The position numbers were made by a program, and so were the translations under genes. The notes beneath the pieces were generated by a model that was given only the letters and a program-made list of their open reading frames with translations, did no database searches and was not told where the DNA came from. From Nereocystis luetkeana (lineage: Eukaryota; Sar; Phaeophyceae; Laminariales; Laminariaceae), in contig JARUPZ010000019.1 of assembly GCA_031213475.1 (NCBI GenBank), positions 4,503,562 through 4,567,561 of the forward strand: a stretch of 64,000 nucleotides of DNA, in the 5' to 3' direction. Numbering within the stretch: position 1 is the first letter of the stretch; each line of letters opens with the position of its first letter. Below are positions 11,090-22,559 of the stretch, piece after piece.

Positions 11090-11832
11090 AGAATAGACCT
11101 TCCAGGGCAGATGAGCTGTATGGTATGTATGATCTGTATGATCTATAGCTCAATGTTGCCGCTTGGGAGCCGTATATTCTGCATGATCTACAGCAGGACA
11201 CGCTTTCCTGGGTTTGGTAGATATGTACTGTACAGATCCCTCCACGGCATCTCGTTACGGCAGGGTAGGACCTAGATTATCTCGACGGTCTATATACTCT
11301 AGATGATCTATCTATAGATGATCTATACCTGGTATGTCTATATTTTCTATCTGTAGATGATCTATATGATATATCTGTAGATGATCTATAAGATCTAGAT
11401 GGTATATCTGTAGAATATCTACATGACCTAGATGATCTATCTGTCGATGATCTGTATGATCTAGATGTTCTATCTGTAGATGATCTAGATGACCTAGATG
11501 TTAGTACATCCGTAGATGATCTACATGATCTAGATATCTATTTGCAGATTATCTACACGATCTAGATGATCTATCTGCAGATGATATGTATGATCGAGAT
11601 GGTTTATCTGTAGATGACATAGCTGTAGATGATCTATATGATCTATATTATCTATATTATCTAGGTGATCTAGATTATCTAGGTGATCTAGATTATCTAT
11701 TTGCAGATGGTCTACATGGTCTAGATTATATATCTGTAGATTATATATACCAGTATGATCTAGGTGATCTATCTGTGCATGATCTAGATAATCTGTCTGT
11801 CCGACGCGTGCATCCATTTCCCTTGGGTTTTT
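11090..11832 (+). repeat. Long repeat with internal GATGATCTAT array, long copy
   Basis: The same order of landmarks as the copy at 2870, but the GATGATCTA/GTAGAT array is several times longer (about 11280-11800). The tail CCGACGCGTGCATCCATTTC matches. The array differs in length while its flanks are conserved, so it has expanded or contracted as a satellite. Confidence 0.7.
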
Positions 11833-12587
11833 CCTTCCTCTTCCTGGGAACGCTTGCTCCTTTGATGCTCGCCTGGTACCTGGCATGAGAGATAGACGTT
11901 GAACTTCATGCCGCACATTGTCGGATAAATAACGAAAGACAATCATGATCGCAATGACTATAAAAACATGTAATTCTTTTACGCGTTTTTTTTTTTCATT
12001 TTTTTTTCCCGTCTGTTTTCGCGATTGAAACGCACACGCTACGTACGAACTGCACATGACACGTGTAAACTTTGTCGGATGGCAATCATAGTACTCCTAA
12101 CAATACTACACACCAAGTTCATGAACGAATAACCGTTGCCCTACCCACCTACCTACCCACCTACCTATCAGGCACCAGGTGCTGCAGTTGCTGTACTCAC
12201 ATTACGTGCACGCCGCTAGGCACGTTCAGAAAGAGGTGGAAAAACATCGGCCACCTAGGCACGAGCACCAAAGGGATTGCCGCGGTCCTCGTCTGAAAGG
12301 CGGATGCCTGCTCATCCACGCTCCTGTTTAAAAAAACAAAAATTGCGAAAGAACGGATTGCATAACGGAACTTCGGTCATCATGATGATGAATGCCTACT
12401 GCACGTACGGCACAACAATTGGTACGCACGTAGCCTTGTTCCTACAAACGGAGTGCAGAGTGGAACTTCGAGCACGATCATGAATGATGACACGGCAAAT
12501 TTGGTGCGGGCTGGCTCAAGCACACCGCCCCAACTTCATTGAAAGTCCAATGTCCAAGGCCGTTTTTGGAGATAGACCCCAAGATTT

Positions 12588-12696
12588 ATTACGGGGGACC
12601 TTAGTTAATAGGACCTATGGTATACACAAAAACCTATATGTTTACCTATTTTTACTCACAATAATTGGTTCTATTTACTATGGTCCCCCGAACTAG
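12588..12696 (-). mobile_element. Stowaway-like MITE, copy 4
   Basis: Left end ATTACGGGGGACC, right end GGTCCCCCGAACTAG; internal GGACCTATGGTATACACAAA marks inverted orientation. Confidence 0.85.
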
Positions 12697-13195
12697 CACA
12701 TATACATATGTCCTATTATGAGCCCCTGCCGACCCGTTACCGGTTGTTGTTATTGTTTTGTTTTTTGTGTTCACAGATGTTGTTTCAGTTTCGTTTTTTT
12801 CTGGAGATTTGGGTGTTAAGGGGATCCCAAATTTTCGGCGACGGCACAAAAAAACAAACCCGGATCGTGAATGCGTAGAGGCCACGTGCGCAAAAGTTCA
12901 AGTCCCATCTCTTAAACACGGCGTGGACATTTGGGCGGCTCGTGCGGGAGACGTAAACGTGCAAATTCCGCCATCGCGTCGTAATTACTTATTATTAATA
13001 GTTTCAGTACACATTTGATTTTGGGCGTTAATTATGACTTCAAATTGATCATGCGCAGCCAGTTCTTCGAAAAATTGCGTGAAACTTTGAGTGCAAACAT
13101 TCCTTGCGCCTCGGACCACTCAGAAGCGTCTCGCGACCAGAAAAAAAATTGTGGGAAAAAACCCCCCCTACGTAAAGAAAGGCTATTGAAGATAC

Positions 13196-13475
13196 ATCCT
13201 AACCACTGAGCTAACAGTCAGCTCTGACTGCTGTTGTTACGGGGGACCATAGTTAATATGACCAAATATTGTTATTAAAAACGGTTAAATATATAGGTTT
13301 TTATGTATACCATAGGTCCTATTAAGTATGGTCCCCCCTAATAGCTCAGTGGTTAGAGTGTATCTCCATGAAATGAAAAACACAACCATTTTACTAGAGA
13401 TACACCGTAAAAACTGAGCTAACAGTCGGCGCTTACCGTTAGCTCACTTAGTGGTTAGGGTGGTATCTCTAATAC
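13196..13475. repeat. tRNA-like A-box fragments around a MITE
   Basis: ATAGCTCAGTGGTTAGAGTG at 13339-13358, a second TTAGCTCACTTAGTGGTTAG at 13439-13458, and reverse copies CCTAACCACTGAGCTAACAG (13199-13218) and AACTGAGCTAACAGTC (about 13412). They match the D-arm half of a tRNA, but no acceptor or T-arm pairing follows. They may be heads of another SINE family. Confidence 0.45.
13237..13344 (+). mobile_element. Stowaway-like MITE, copy 5
   Basis: Ends TTACGGGGGACCATAGTTAA and ATGGTCCCCCCTAATAG. It separates two tRNA-like fragments (13196-13226 and 13341-13370) that face opposite ways. Confidence 0.85.
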
Positions 13476-13727
13476 ATTCCCTCGTAATATTATATTAATA
13501 ATAGTACCAGTCGCAGCACTGCTGTAGCATCGCCATCAGATCTTCCGTGCGTGGCTACAGCCCGTCAAGAAGCACAAGGCAAGCCATACTATTTTACGCA
13601 CGCACCTGGTTCGTATACATACAGCGAAATGCCCTGTCTTGTGTTGTAGAAATGGAAAAGCCCCCTCACTACCCAGCTGTTTGGGATGATATCGTCTTTT
13701 TTGTTCGTCGAAAACTTGAAATATATG

Positions 13728-13766
<39 letters not shown>

Positions 13767-16002
13767 ATACCCAGATAGGTACCGGGCTTTTAGCCTCATT
13801 CAAGGCAGCATCGCATAACCCTTTGCAAGCTGCGTGCTATCATATGGGGTGAATAAAAGGGCGGCCCTTTGCAAGCTGCGTGCTATCATATATATGGGGT
13901 GAATAAAAGGGCGGGGACCGTTACTACAGTAGCGCGTAGCATGTATGGGTACCAGCTCGTAGCTGATGTGTCCACCCACGCACACATATACTTTTTGAGA
14001 GGCTGAGTAGAAGACACCTAAGCAAGATAATACCGACTACTACTGCTGCTGCTGTACTGCTGCGATAAGTCTAAGTGTCATCGGTAATCTTGACAGCAGC
14101 GAAGGTGTTACCCCGGGCCTACACAGTAGATCGAGGTGAGCCATAGATCGACTGTGCCCACAGCCTACTGGGGGTAAGCCTTACGAGTAACATTATATAT
14201 ATATATATATATATATGTATTTGTATGCGTTGTATGCGCAAACAACAGTGTTGTACCGAAAATACTAGAACAAGACTCACCCTATCCGCTTTTGGTGCAG
14301 GCTGCTGTGTTGCACTCCGTTGAACCCGTATGAGGTGGACATTTTTTTCAAGCCACGTGTGACAGCAGTACGCGCAGTGCGCAGTAACTGGTCGGCTGGG
14401 TCCTGCGCAATGATTGAGGAAGAGGGTGCGATCGGTCAATTTATAGAGCTACTGTACGTACTTGCCCTCGCGTTTTATGGTGACAAATTAGATAGCTTTG
14501 AATTACGTTCTGTGTATACTGTAGGGTGGGGTAACTTCGACGAGCTTCCCAATGCTCGTGCGAGTACGAACATATAGCAGTGGGGTGCAGGTTTGTAGGT
14601 GCTGTACGTACATATACCAGGTGGGCTTCTATCTTGTGTCCTACCACATGTACCAGGTACCAGGTACTAGTATCATTTATTATGGTGACAGAGAGGCAGG
14701 TCGTAACAGAGAGGGGTGGAATCGTGGCCGGCACAATGATCTTTCGTTTCTTTCGTAGGATGCCTGCCGCCATGCGAGGTACAGGTATTCGCAACGTCAG
14801 GAAACATCGAGAGAGTGTACGTACGGCACATCCGTCGTACCGGGTATGCAAAGTGCATTCATACTGCATCGGATCCGTGGTGCATCGTAAATAAAGAGGG
14901 TCGATTTGAAGGAGCTCGTGGGGCCCCTCTTTTGAAAATTAATTTGTGAAGGAAACGCAAAATATCAGTACTCGTACACGACGTATATTATCCTTCTTCT
15001 GCTCCAAGAAGTAAGTTCGATGCTGATTAATCAACAACGAGCGGCGCATCAAGTGCAGCAGCTTTATTAATTACAGGCCGGCAGTACGAGACTTCTCGAC
15101 GCTGCCAGACGCCACAAGACTTGGAGTACTGTAGACTACATGGCGTACATTGCACATACCAGGTAACATACACCGGTGCCAGGTAAGTACTGCTGCTGTG
15201 CGTGTGGTACTACAAGCACTACAGTACGATACTACTGATGAAGGTATATCTAGTGCAAGTCGGGCAATTACTCAATTACCAGGTAGTAATACAGTACTCC
15301 GTCTACCGGTACGTACACAGTACCACCCGTAGATGTAGAGCTACACATGGTGTACGAGTATAAAATACGTGGCTCGTCCTTAGTTCGTATACCGGCGGTA
15401 TTATTAGTAGTCGAAATCGTACTGCCTGTATCACAGGAGAGGTACGTATCGTACTCACGACCACACACGATTCTCGCACATACATGCCCGCTGAGGGCTG
15501 TTGCGCCTGCTCTTTACGGGAGATAGCGCTCGGCGTGCGTATCGACGGGGAGCGGATTACCAAGCTACCGTTCGTACCTGGTGCCTGAACCGAGAGCTCT
15601 TCACTTATATCCACAAGGGGGTGGCAGGAGGGAGGCCACGAGAGGGATGTCACCGAGGTGGATAGACTCAGTTTTATTTTTATTTTTTGTGTTTGGTGCG
15701 GGGTCGTGATGTCGTGTGATGTCGTCGTTTGCGTTCGTAGACGGTTTCGCCCGAACGCCTCACAATCCCTCCACGAAAACTCTTATTACTGCAACCCCTT
15801 TCGGGACCCCGAGATAGTGACCAAAACAACATCAGCTTTGGTGCTATCAGGCGCCTAGGAGCAGCGGGGGTGCCCAGCGACACGGGTAGGATCATGTTGC
15901 GCCCGCGTCGTGCAACTCCTTGCATTTTGTAGCTCGGACACCGACTTGTATCATCCCACAATCGCGCACTGGCCGTTGCTGCTGTACTCGTCACTTAGTT
16001 AG
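13476..16002. other. No supported gene
   Basis: ATG-started open stretches exist (plus strand 14320-14577, EEEGAIGQFIELLYVLALAF; minus strand 15994-15680), but none shows splice sites plus a recognisable pattern. The sequence is rich in CTG, TACTG and GTAC words, and has a near-tandem duplication of TTTGCAAGCTGCGTGCTATC at 13821 and 13866. Confidence 0.45.
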
Positions 16003-16164
16003 TTGTATCGACGGTTCTCCCTTCTAAAAATAAAGTCCCAACCGTTTCGTATCTCTATCTTTCGTATCTTTCATACCAGGTACATGTTTGTGTCGTATTT
16101 CAGCAGAGCACAAGAGGAGAGAGAGCAAGAACGGACCTCCACCTTTCAGCCACGGGAAGGAGGA

Positions 16165-17622
16165 ATGGACGCCAGCACGGCAACGAGAAGCCAGGGCCAT
16201 TCCTCGGTGCTCGTCAATGGGCAGTACCGGATTGCAAAGCGACTCGGAGGAGGAAGTTTCGGCGACATCTTCCTAGGCGTTGGTCAAAACGGCGAACAGG
16301 TGGCTGTGAAATTCGAGAAGCACAGCACAAGATGCCCGCAACTGCGGCACGAGTACAAGGTTTATCGTGAACTGCAGAACTGCCCTGGCTTCGGACGGGT
16401 GTACTTCTACGGAACACACAACAACTTCAATGCGATGGTGATGGATCTATTCGGGCCTTCGTTAGAAGACCTGTTCACGAAATGCGGGCGACGGTTTTCG
16501 CTGAAGACTGTCTTGAGAGTCGCCGACCAACTTCTGGAACGGATGGACACAATGCACTCTCGGCATCTTATACACCGAGACGTCAAGCCGGCTAACTTCG
16601 TGGTCGGGCCAGGCAGCGGGTGCCAGACAATATTTTGCATCGACTTCGGATTGAGCACACGATACAGGCACCCGCGCACTCTGCAGCACATCCCCTACCG
16701 ACGCGGAAGGTCCCTCACCGGAACACCAAGGTATGCGTCTGTCAACAACCACCTGGGCGTGGAGCAGAGTCGGCGGGATGACCTGGAGAGCATCGGGTTC
16801 GTGCTGGTGTACTTTCTGAAGGGGTCTCTGCCTTGGCAAGGGCTCAAGGCGCGCAATGCCAAACAAAAATACAAGATCATCATGGAGCGGAAGCAAGCCA
16901 TCAGCATCCAGCAGCTATGCCAGGGTCTTCCGCAGCAGTTCGCGGAGTACCTGGCGTACTGCCGCTCCCTGAAGTTTGAAGCTAAGCCGAACGTGCCTTA
17001 CCTTCAGGGCTTACTCCGGGACCTATTCAAGGTGCAAGGACACGCATCTTCAGCCACAACAGAGTGGGATTGGGAAAAATTTGAATCGCCGTATGTGTCG
17101 GGGGTGGGCGACAATACTGCGGGAGACACGCGGCCCACTACGGGCGGTGCTATTGTCCCAACGGTTCATGACAAAGTGCTCACTGCAGGAGATGCCAACG
17201 ACATTTCTCACGGTGGCGAACCAAGCTTAGGCGTAAGCCGACACGACAAGGCCGGGACAGCTACAGCTCTGTGCTCGAAGTGGGGTGCTAGGAAGCGCAC
17301 CCCGAGCGATACGAGCAACAACAGGAATGACCTGGAGACGCCTCCCTGCAGCCGGGACTATGCGGCAGCGGCGGCCGCGGCTGGATTAGACCGACCTCGA
17401 GCCATGACAGTTTGGGGCAGGAGTACGAGGGGGGGTGGAGCGGGTAGCATCACGCGCCCGAGTGCACCACGAGGCGAAAAACTGGCGGATCCTCACAGAC
17501 TGCTTCAACGCCTTCAGCACGGTCAAGCGGACGGCGGTGCTCGCGGAGGCGGCCACTTGCGTGCCGGCACCCACACCGTTAGATCGTCGAAAACGGCAGA
17601 GAGGAACAACTCGCGCGGATGA
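16165..17622 (+). CDS. Casein kinase 1 family serine/threonine protein kinase, intronless
   Basis: 485 codons with a complete kinase domain at about residues 20-290. It has the glycine loop GGGSFGDIFLG (28-38), catalytic Lys49 in VAVKFEK, HRDVKPANF (137-145) and DFG (160-162). The CK1 signature SLTGTPRYASVNNHLGVEQS replaces the usual APE region and is followed by RRDDLESIGFVLVYFLKGSL and PWQGLKA. CK1 enzymes phosphorylate Ser/Thr at acidic or pre-phosphorylated sites in many pathways. Residues after about 310 are a low-complexity tail rich in Gly, Ala, Arg and Ser with no recognised domain. I chose ATG 16165 because the kinase N-terminus follows it closely; the frame is open upstream to 16003, with another ATG at 16084, and a TTTCAG at 16096-16101 could be an acceptor for a 5' exon. 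The absence of introns contrasts with the other two genes and may mean retro-origin. Confidence 0.93.
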   Translation: MDASTATRSQGHSSVLVNGQYRIAKRLGGGSFGDIFLGVGQNGEQVAVKFEKHSTRCPQLRHEYKVYRELQNCPGFGRVYFYGTHNNFNAMVMDLFGPSLEDLFTKCGRRFSLKTVLRVADQLLERMDTMHSRHLIHRDVKPANFVVGPGSGCQTIFCIDFGLSTRYRHPRTLQHIPYRRGRSLTGTPRYASVNNHLGVEQSRRDDLESIGFVLVYFLKGSLPWQGLKARNAKQKYKIIMERKQAISIQQLCQGLPQQFAEYLAYCRSLKFEAKPNVPYLQGLLRDLFKVQGHASSATTEWDWEKFESPYVSGVGDNTAGDTRPTTGGAIVPTVHDKVLTAGDANDISHGGEPSLGVSRHDKAGTATALCSKWGARKRTPSDTSNNRNDLETPPCSRDYAAAAAAAGLDRPRAMTVWGRSTRGGGAGSITRPSAPRGEKLADPHRLLQRLQHGQADGGARGGGHLRAGTHTVRSSKTAERNNSRG

Positions 17623-17725
17623 GCCTCACACACCAGAAACACAGGCAGTCAGCTGGCCCGATTGCACCGGCTCCGTGGTCCAGCATACAGCATGAATCGA
17701 GTGGGTGGTGGACCCGGGGAATTGT

Positions 17726-17726
<1 letters not shown>

Positions 17727-17758
<32 letters not shown>

Positions 17759-17760
17759 CC
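17727..17760 (+). repeat. (CTGC)n tetranucleotide array
   Basis: About eight CCTG units, 100 bp after the CK1 stop codon, in its presumed 3' UTR or flank. Confidence 0.9.
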
Positions 17761-17852
17761 GAAAGGCAGACATAGAAAGTCGAAAGTCAAATAATGTACA
17801 TCCCTCGCTCGCCTGCGCGTGTTGGTGGGGCAGCAAATGAAATGTTGATCGG

Positions 17853-18103
17853 CTTGTCGGGCACCCGTCCTCGAAGAACAACGAATCTTCTGCTGTCCCC
17901 CGGGGGAAAAAGTCAAGCACATGTACATTCCTTGCGGACAGAATACGTCGAGCGGGTGATGGGGGCCGGAGTTTTCCCTGCACCTGCATGCCGAAAGGCA
18001 GACAACAGCGCGACGTGGATTCCAGAAAAACCTGCTTGGTCCCCCGGGGGACAGCAGAAGAATCGTTGTTCTTCGAGGACGGGTGCCCGACAAGTCAAAT
18101 GAC
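17853..18103. repeat. Inverted repeat, arms of about 55 bp
   Basis: CTTGTCGGGCACCCGTCCTC at 17856-17875 to TGCTGTCCCCCGGGGG at 17892-17907, and its reverse complement at about 18042-18101. The loop is about 135 bp and holds CCGAAAGGCAGACA, also present at 17759. Confidence 0.85.
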
Positions 18104-18154
18104 ATTGCTGCCGAGGGGTGTATGTTATTTGACAACTTTTCGTGGAAAATGCCG

Positions 18155-18620
18155 GGGGCGCCACGACATGCCGTGGCATGTCGTGGCAGCCCACGGCATT
18201 TTTTCACGACATGCTGGAGAAAAAATGCCTACGGCAAGCCCCGCGGGAAAACCCGCGGCAAAACCCACAGCAAGGCTCCACGGCAAGCCACGCGGCGAAT
18301 ACCTCTGGGATCAGGGTGCCAGGTGGGCCTCCGGTGGCTCCTCTGGAGGGCTGATTATATTTCTATCGAATGGGAACAGGGTGTCAGGTGGGCTCTTGCC
18401 GCGGATCTTGCCGCGGGTGTTGTCGTGGGTCTTGCCGCAGGAACGTCCACGGTACTCTCCGGGGGTGTTGCTTCATCGTGGACATTGCCACGGCGCTTGC
18501 CGTCGTCAAGTCCCACGGCAACATCCGTGGGCACAACCGTGGCACGTCCCGCGGTAGGATGTAGCACACCATGACATGCCGCGACACGCCGTGGGCGCTG
18601 CCGCGGACACTGCCACGAAA
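18155..18620. repeat. Degenerate CCRCGGCA palindromic repeats
   Basis: The sequence is built from CCACGGCA, CCGCGGCAA and mirror TTGCCGCGG words every 10-20 bp, including the palindrome ACGACATGCCGTGGCATGTC at 18165-18184. No gene is supported here. Confidence 0.75.
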
Positions 18621-18788
18621 AACTCGAGCAATGTGCACCCGTGGACGCTTCTTGGGGACAACTCCCCGAGACGGCACCCCCGCGGGGGAACGGGAGACCC
18701 ACGCGGAGAGAAGGAGACGATGGGTTTCGCCCAGACTCGGCAAAATAACTCGATCGGGACCAGGTGCCACCGCCTTCTTTGAGAGCGA

Positions 18789-18890
18789 GAGACCATAGTT
18801 AATAGGACCAAATATTGTTAGTAAAAATGGTTAAATATATAGGTTTTTATGTATACCATAGGTCCTATTAACTATGGTCCCCCGTAATAG
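18789..18890 (+). mobile_element. Stowaway-like MITE, copy 6 (left tip lost)
   Basis: The left end begins at GAGACCATAGTTAATAGG, lacking the CGGGGG tip. The right end ACTATGGTCCCCCGTAATAG is intact. Confidence 0.82.
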
Positions 18891-18904
18891 GTCATCCCAT
18901 CCAT

Positions 18905-19516
18905 CCCAGCGTCAGAGTCCAAGTCCGCGGAACGGCGCTTTCCGGGGATGGAGAGTTTTTCCTGGCGACGGGGTGCCCCTGCTGCGGCGCAACGGACGCA
19001 AACACGCGGCATGCGCGCTTTTTGCCGTGTGTCGGGCGCGCAGGTCAACCAGCACCAGCCCCTGGTGCACGCGCTCTCCCGAACGTCCAAACGTATGTCG
19101 ATCCGTCACGAGGTGGAAAGCGGATGTCTCTTCAACGCCGGCAGGGATCTCCGAATGGACACTGCGGTCGAGAGGGGAGGTCCCCGAGATGCTACGACAT
19201 CGGAGTATCGCAACAAAGCCATGTTTGCTAGACGTCACGTATGCAGACCCACAAGAGGTAGGCCCTATGCGTGCATGAGGCGCTGACTGACTGAGATGGG
19301 TTGGCTGCTTCCAAAGCCGAGGCGCGCAAGCGCGTGGTCACTGCGCTGGGCCGGGACATGTGTCCTTCGACGAGCGCAGCTATAAACTCGCCACCTTCGC
19401 GGTGGAAAGCTTTGAGCGCCTCGGAAAGGCGGGCAGCGATCTGATCGACCAGATTGCGGCAAGCCTCGTCGGGGGGGCGGACGGGTCGTCGTTGGCGAGG
19501 AAGTGCGTCTGCACAG
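18905..19516 (-). CDS. Possible minus-strand gene of unknown function
   Basis: After an acceptor-like TGTGCAG at 19517, one frame reads DEACRNLVDQIAARLSEALK and AFHREGGEFIAALVEGHMSR, a convincing helical protein. A 63-bp intron (GTCAGT..GTCTAG) would join it in phase to HGFVAILRCRSISGTSPLD and EETSAFHLVTDRHTFGRSGE near 19240-19000. Further on, another frame gives RRQEKLSIPGKRRSADLDS. I recognise no family, and the exon model is tentative. Confidence 0.35.
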
Positions 19517-19619
19517 AACGGCGTTTCCTTGTTATTTCCGTGGTCACCCAAGTCGCGATCTCACGCCGAGTGCAGCGGTACAACATGACAACGCTGAGGG
19601 ACCGCCAGACTACTAGGGG

Positions 19620-20779
19620 GGGGGGGAGGGAAGAGACCGGAGCACTGCAGCCACTGACGTGGGGGTGGAGCATTGACGAGGAGCGGGTAGACGAAGGTTT
19701 GCCACGGGCGGAAGGTGCAAGTAGGAGCCTACAAGAAGGGAAAGTGGGGTATTTATTGGTTCAGAGTGATAGAAGAGAGACCACCGGACTGCTACTACTG
19801 CGGTATTAGAATATGTTCGATTTAAGTCGGAATGGAACATGTACGGTACGGAGTGTGGGAGGGCAAAATAATGGATATGAGTGACATACCTGGTACACGA
19901 TGCGGAGTGCTTCATTACGTGCGTGCTTTCAGTTGTTTGGCGTGCTTCGCTGCACTCTATCACTTACTTGTAGTGAAAGCTTGAGTGCCTCGGATGACCA
20001 ACGAGCATTGGATCTACGGTCCTTCGCATATTACCAGCCACCTGATACGCCCAGAATTTCGAGGTTAGAACACCGCTTGACTGGGGCAGAGAGCCGGTTA
20101 GCCCTCTCTCAATTTTCATGCAGAATCGCCCGGGCACACCCCGGCGTCGATCTGAATCCCCTCCCCCTTTTTTTTCCTGGGCACAGCGGCGGGACCCGTG
20201 CTTCCGTGTTCTGGTCTCATGCGCTCGATGGATGGCCGACGCTCATCAACATAATACAGTACTACTTTGTAGCTCTGTTTGTTTCTTCATCATGCACTCG
20301 AGTCTGTTCTCAGGCGGCCACTGCTTACTGCACTATTATTGCTTGTCCCAAGGCACATGCGGGACTTGAGCAGCGGTACTTCGCCCGAAACATTAGCGTC
20401 CTGCTTATTTTTGTACCGGTACGCATACAGTCAGCGGGAGACCGGCGTTAAGAAACGACGATTTTCTGTCCAGGCGTAAAATCTTGTTAACATGAAGGAA
20501 AAGCAACCCGGTCAGGAAGCCCCCATAACACTGCGGGAAGGAGTCCATGGGAGGTTGTTTTGCAGTACAGCGCTGGGCTGCAGTCCGCTTCTCCTGTTGT
20601 TTCGTCCGGTGTTTCCGAATCGACCTCGTTCGTGTTCTTATGCGGGCGTCAATTGATGATGCTGTTTCTTCATGTTGCTAGTTTTCTCGAAAAAAATCAT
20701 GCGGGGCAGTTTGAGCTGCATTTCTTGCACACAATTCCTCGTTTCAAAGATCGTCAGAGAGCCCGGTACCAGTCATTGG
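19620..20779. other. No supported gene
   Basis: A plus-strand frame to 20451 is open for 183 codons (SASDDQRALDLRSFAYYQPP, RISRLEHRLTGAESRLALSQ). It is suggestive, but without splice or family evidence I do not call it. Confidence 0.35.
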
Positions 20780-21430
20780 GACTCAGTCATTGACTCGCGA
20801 GTCCGAATCATTCTGGAAGTGCTGAGTCCCCAGAGTACCAGGAGCGGAAATCACTGAGCCCTCGCCAGCCCCCAGGGTACAAGGAGCTGAGCTGACTGAG
20901 TATTCCGCGAGTCCGAAGGGCACCACACAGGTGGGTATGAGACCGAAACAAACAACCGAGTCCTCGCGAGTCTGCAGGGAACAAGGAGCTGAACTTTTGA
21001 CTGAGTTTTCCGCGAGTCCTCAGCGTACCAGGGGCTGACATGGCTGGTACTCACTTACCCTACGAGTAGCATGGTACTCCGACGGCCTTTCTTTTGCGTG
21101 TGGAAGAGGTGAAATGACCGAGTACTCGCGAGTCTCCAAGGCTACCAGAAGCTGAAATTACGGAGTCCTTGCGATTCCCCAAAGCGCACAAAGAGCTGGA
21201 ACGGCTGAGCACTCGCGATGCCCAAGCGTACCACAAGGGTTTCAGAAGAAGCTGAAACGACTTGAGTCCTCGCGAGTCCCCCGGGTACGAGGAGCTGAAA
21301 TGACTGAGAACTCGAGTTCGCGCGTCCCCAGGGTATCAATGGCTGAAATGACCGGTACTCGCTGGTGTGATACGGTACTCTGACGGCATTTGCCTATGAA
21401 ATGACTGGGTCCTCGCGAGTACCGGCTGTC
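20780..21430 (+). repeat. Degenerate minisatellite around CTCGCGAGTCC
   Basis: Units of about 45-70 bp read GAGTCCTCGCGAGTCCCCAG, GGTACCAGGAGCTGAAATGA, with heavy divergence. Outlying units at 21642-21700 and 22185-22275 show that the (AC)n-ended repeats were inserted into an originally longer array. Confidence 0.85.
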
Positions 21431-21693
21431 AAGAAATAAAAAAACACACACATTTTTTTTTTGCTTATTTTGTTGTAGAGCAACTGAACAAGGTCGTCCG
21501 TATCCTGCACTGTCTGTGGATGTTTAGTGACCAACTTGTATCTCTTCTAGGATTGAAGAATCGGCACGGACACTGGTTGTGCTGGATGTCGACGGGTAGA
21601 AAGAACGGTTTAATGTGAAGAACACACACACACTGTGGATGTGAGTGGTCATTGGGACTCAGTCACTGACTCGCGAGTCCGAGTTGTTTCGAA

Positions 21694-22182
21694 GTACTGA
21701 TTTTTTCCTTGGTTCTGTGTCTTACTCTGTTTACAAGCAGTGGTGTTTTTTGTTTTTTGTTTTTTGTTTTTTGTTTTTCTTTTTTCCAGCTCGTTCTTTT
21801 TCAAGTGTAGGCCGCCTCGCCTGCGGGGGGGGGGGGGCACGATAGATTGTTTCTCCTAGTTTTTGCTTCATTTTTTTTTTTTTTCTCTTTCGATTTGTCT
21901 ACTTTGTTTTTGTTTTCTCTTTGATTGTTTCTTTTCGTTTCACTATTTCATAGATTGCGTATGTCGTGCCTGTCGTATCTAGTACCAGGTATGATGACAT
22001 GGCTTTGCATTGCCCACTGCAGTGCATAATATTGCACACGTGGCAACGTAGTATCTCTGTGGCGTAGCTTTGTGACCACAGAACTTGTATCTCTTCTAGG
22101 ATTGGAGAATCGGCACGGACACTGGTTGTGCTGGATGTCGACGGGTAGAAAGAACGGTTTAATGTGAAGAACACACACACTG
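21694..22182 (+). repeat. 0.5-kb dispersed repeat with (AC)n end, copy A
   Basis: It runs from TTTTTCCTTGGTTCTGTGTC through CCAGCTCGTTCTTTTTCAAG to AAGAACGGTTTAATGTGAAG and (AC)n. It matches 45228-45726 along its whole length. It interrupts the CGCGAGTCC minisatellite. Confidence 0.82.
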
Positions 22183-22275
22183 AGTCCCCAACGTACTATT
22201 AATATTAAAAGACGGAGCTGAGATGGTTGTGAGATGGTTGTGAGTCCTCGCGAATCCTCAGAGTGCCAAATATAT

Positions 22276-22297
22276 ACCAGATATATATTTTATATAT

Positions 22298-22336
<39 letters not shown>
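22276..22336 (+). repeat. (TA)n tract
   Basis: About 60 bp of TA-rich sequence. Similar pure TA tracts are at 3102-3130, 13733-13762, 14194-14216 and 29993-30055. Confidence 0.93.
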
Positions 22337-22337
<1 letters not shown>

Positions 22338-22343
22338 ACACCG

Positions 22344-22437
22344 CTCTTCTTGAAGATGCCCGCCTCCGAAGTGCTCCTGATCGCGAGCACTCGTTGATCG
22401 CTCTTCTTGTCGACCTTTCGAGCCTTCATGGGCTCAT
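22344..22437 (-). CDS. Possible isolated exon, unknown protein
   Basis: Minus-strand reading flanked by CGCAG and G/GTGTTG encodes DEPMKARKVDKKSDQRVLAI and RSTSEAGIFKKS. The composition (basic and charged, no low complexity) and the splice-like borders suggest a real exon. No neighbouring exon was found: a (TA)n tract starts about 10 bp downstream. I do not recognise it. Confidence 0.3.
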
Positions 22438-22559
22438 CTGCGAGCAAAACGGCTCTCCACCAAACCCCAATCGTAGAAAAATTGTACATTCATTCGTACA
22501 CACCATCACGACCTTTCTTTTCCTTTGTAGTACGAGGGATTAACCAGGACTTTTCGCGG

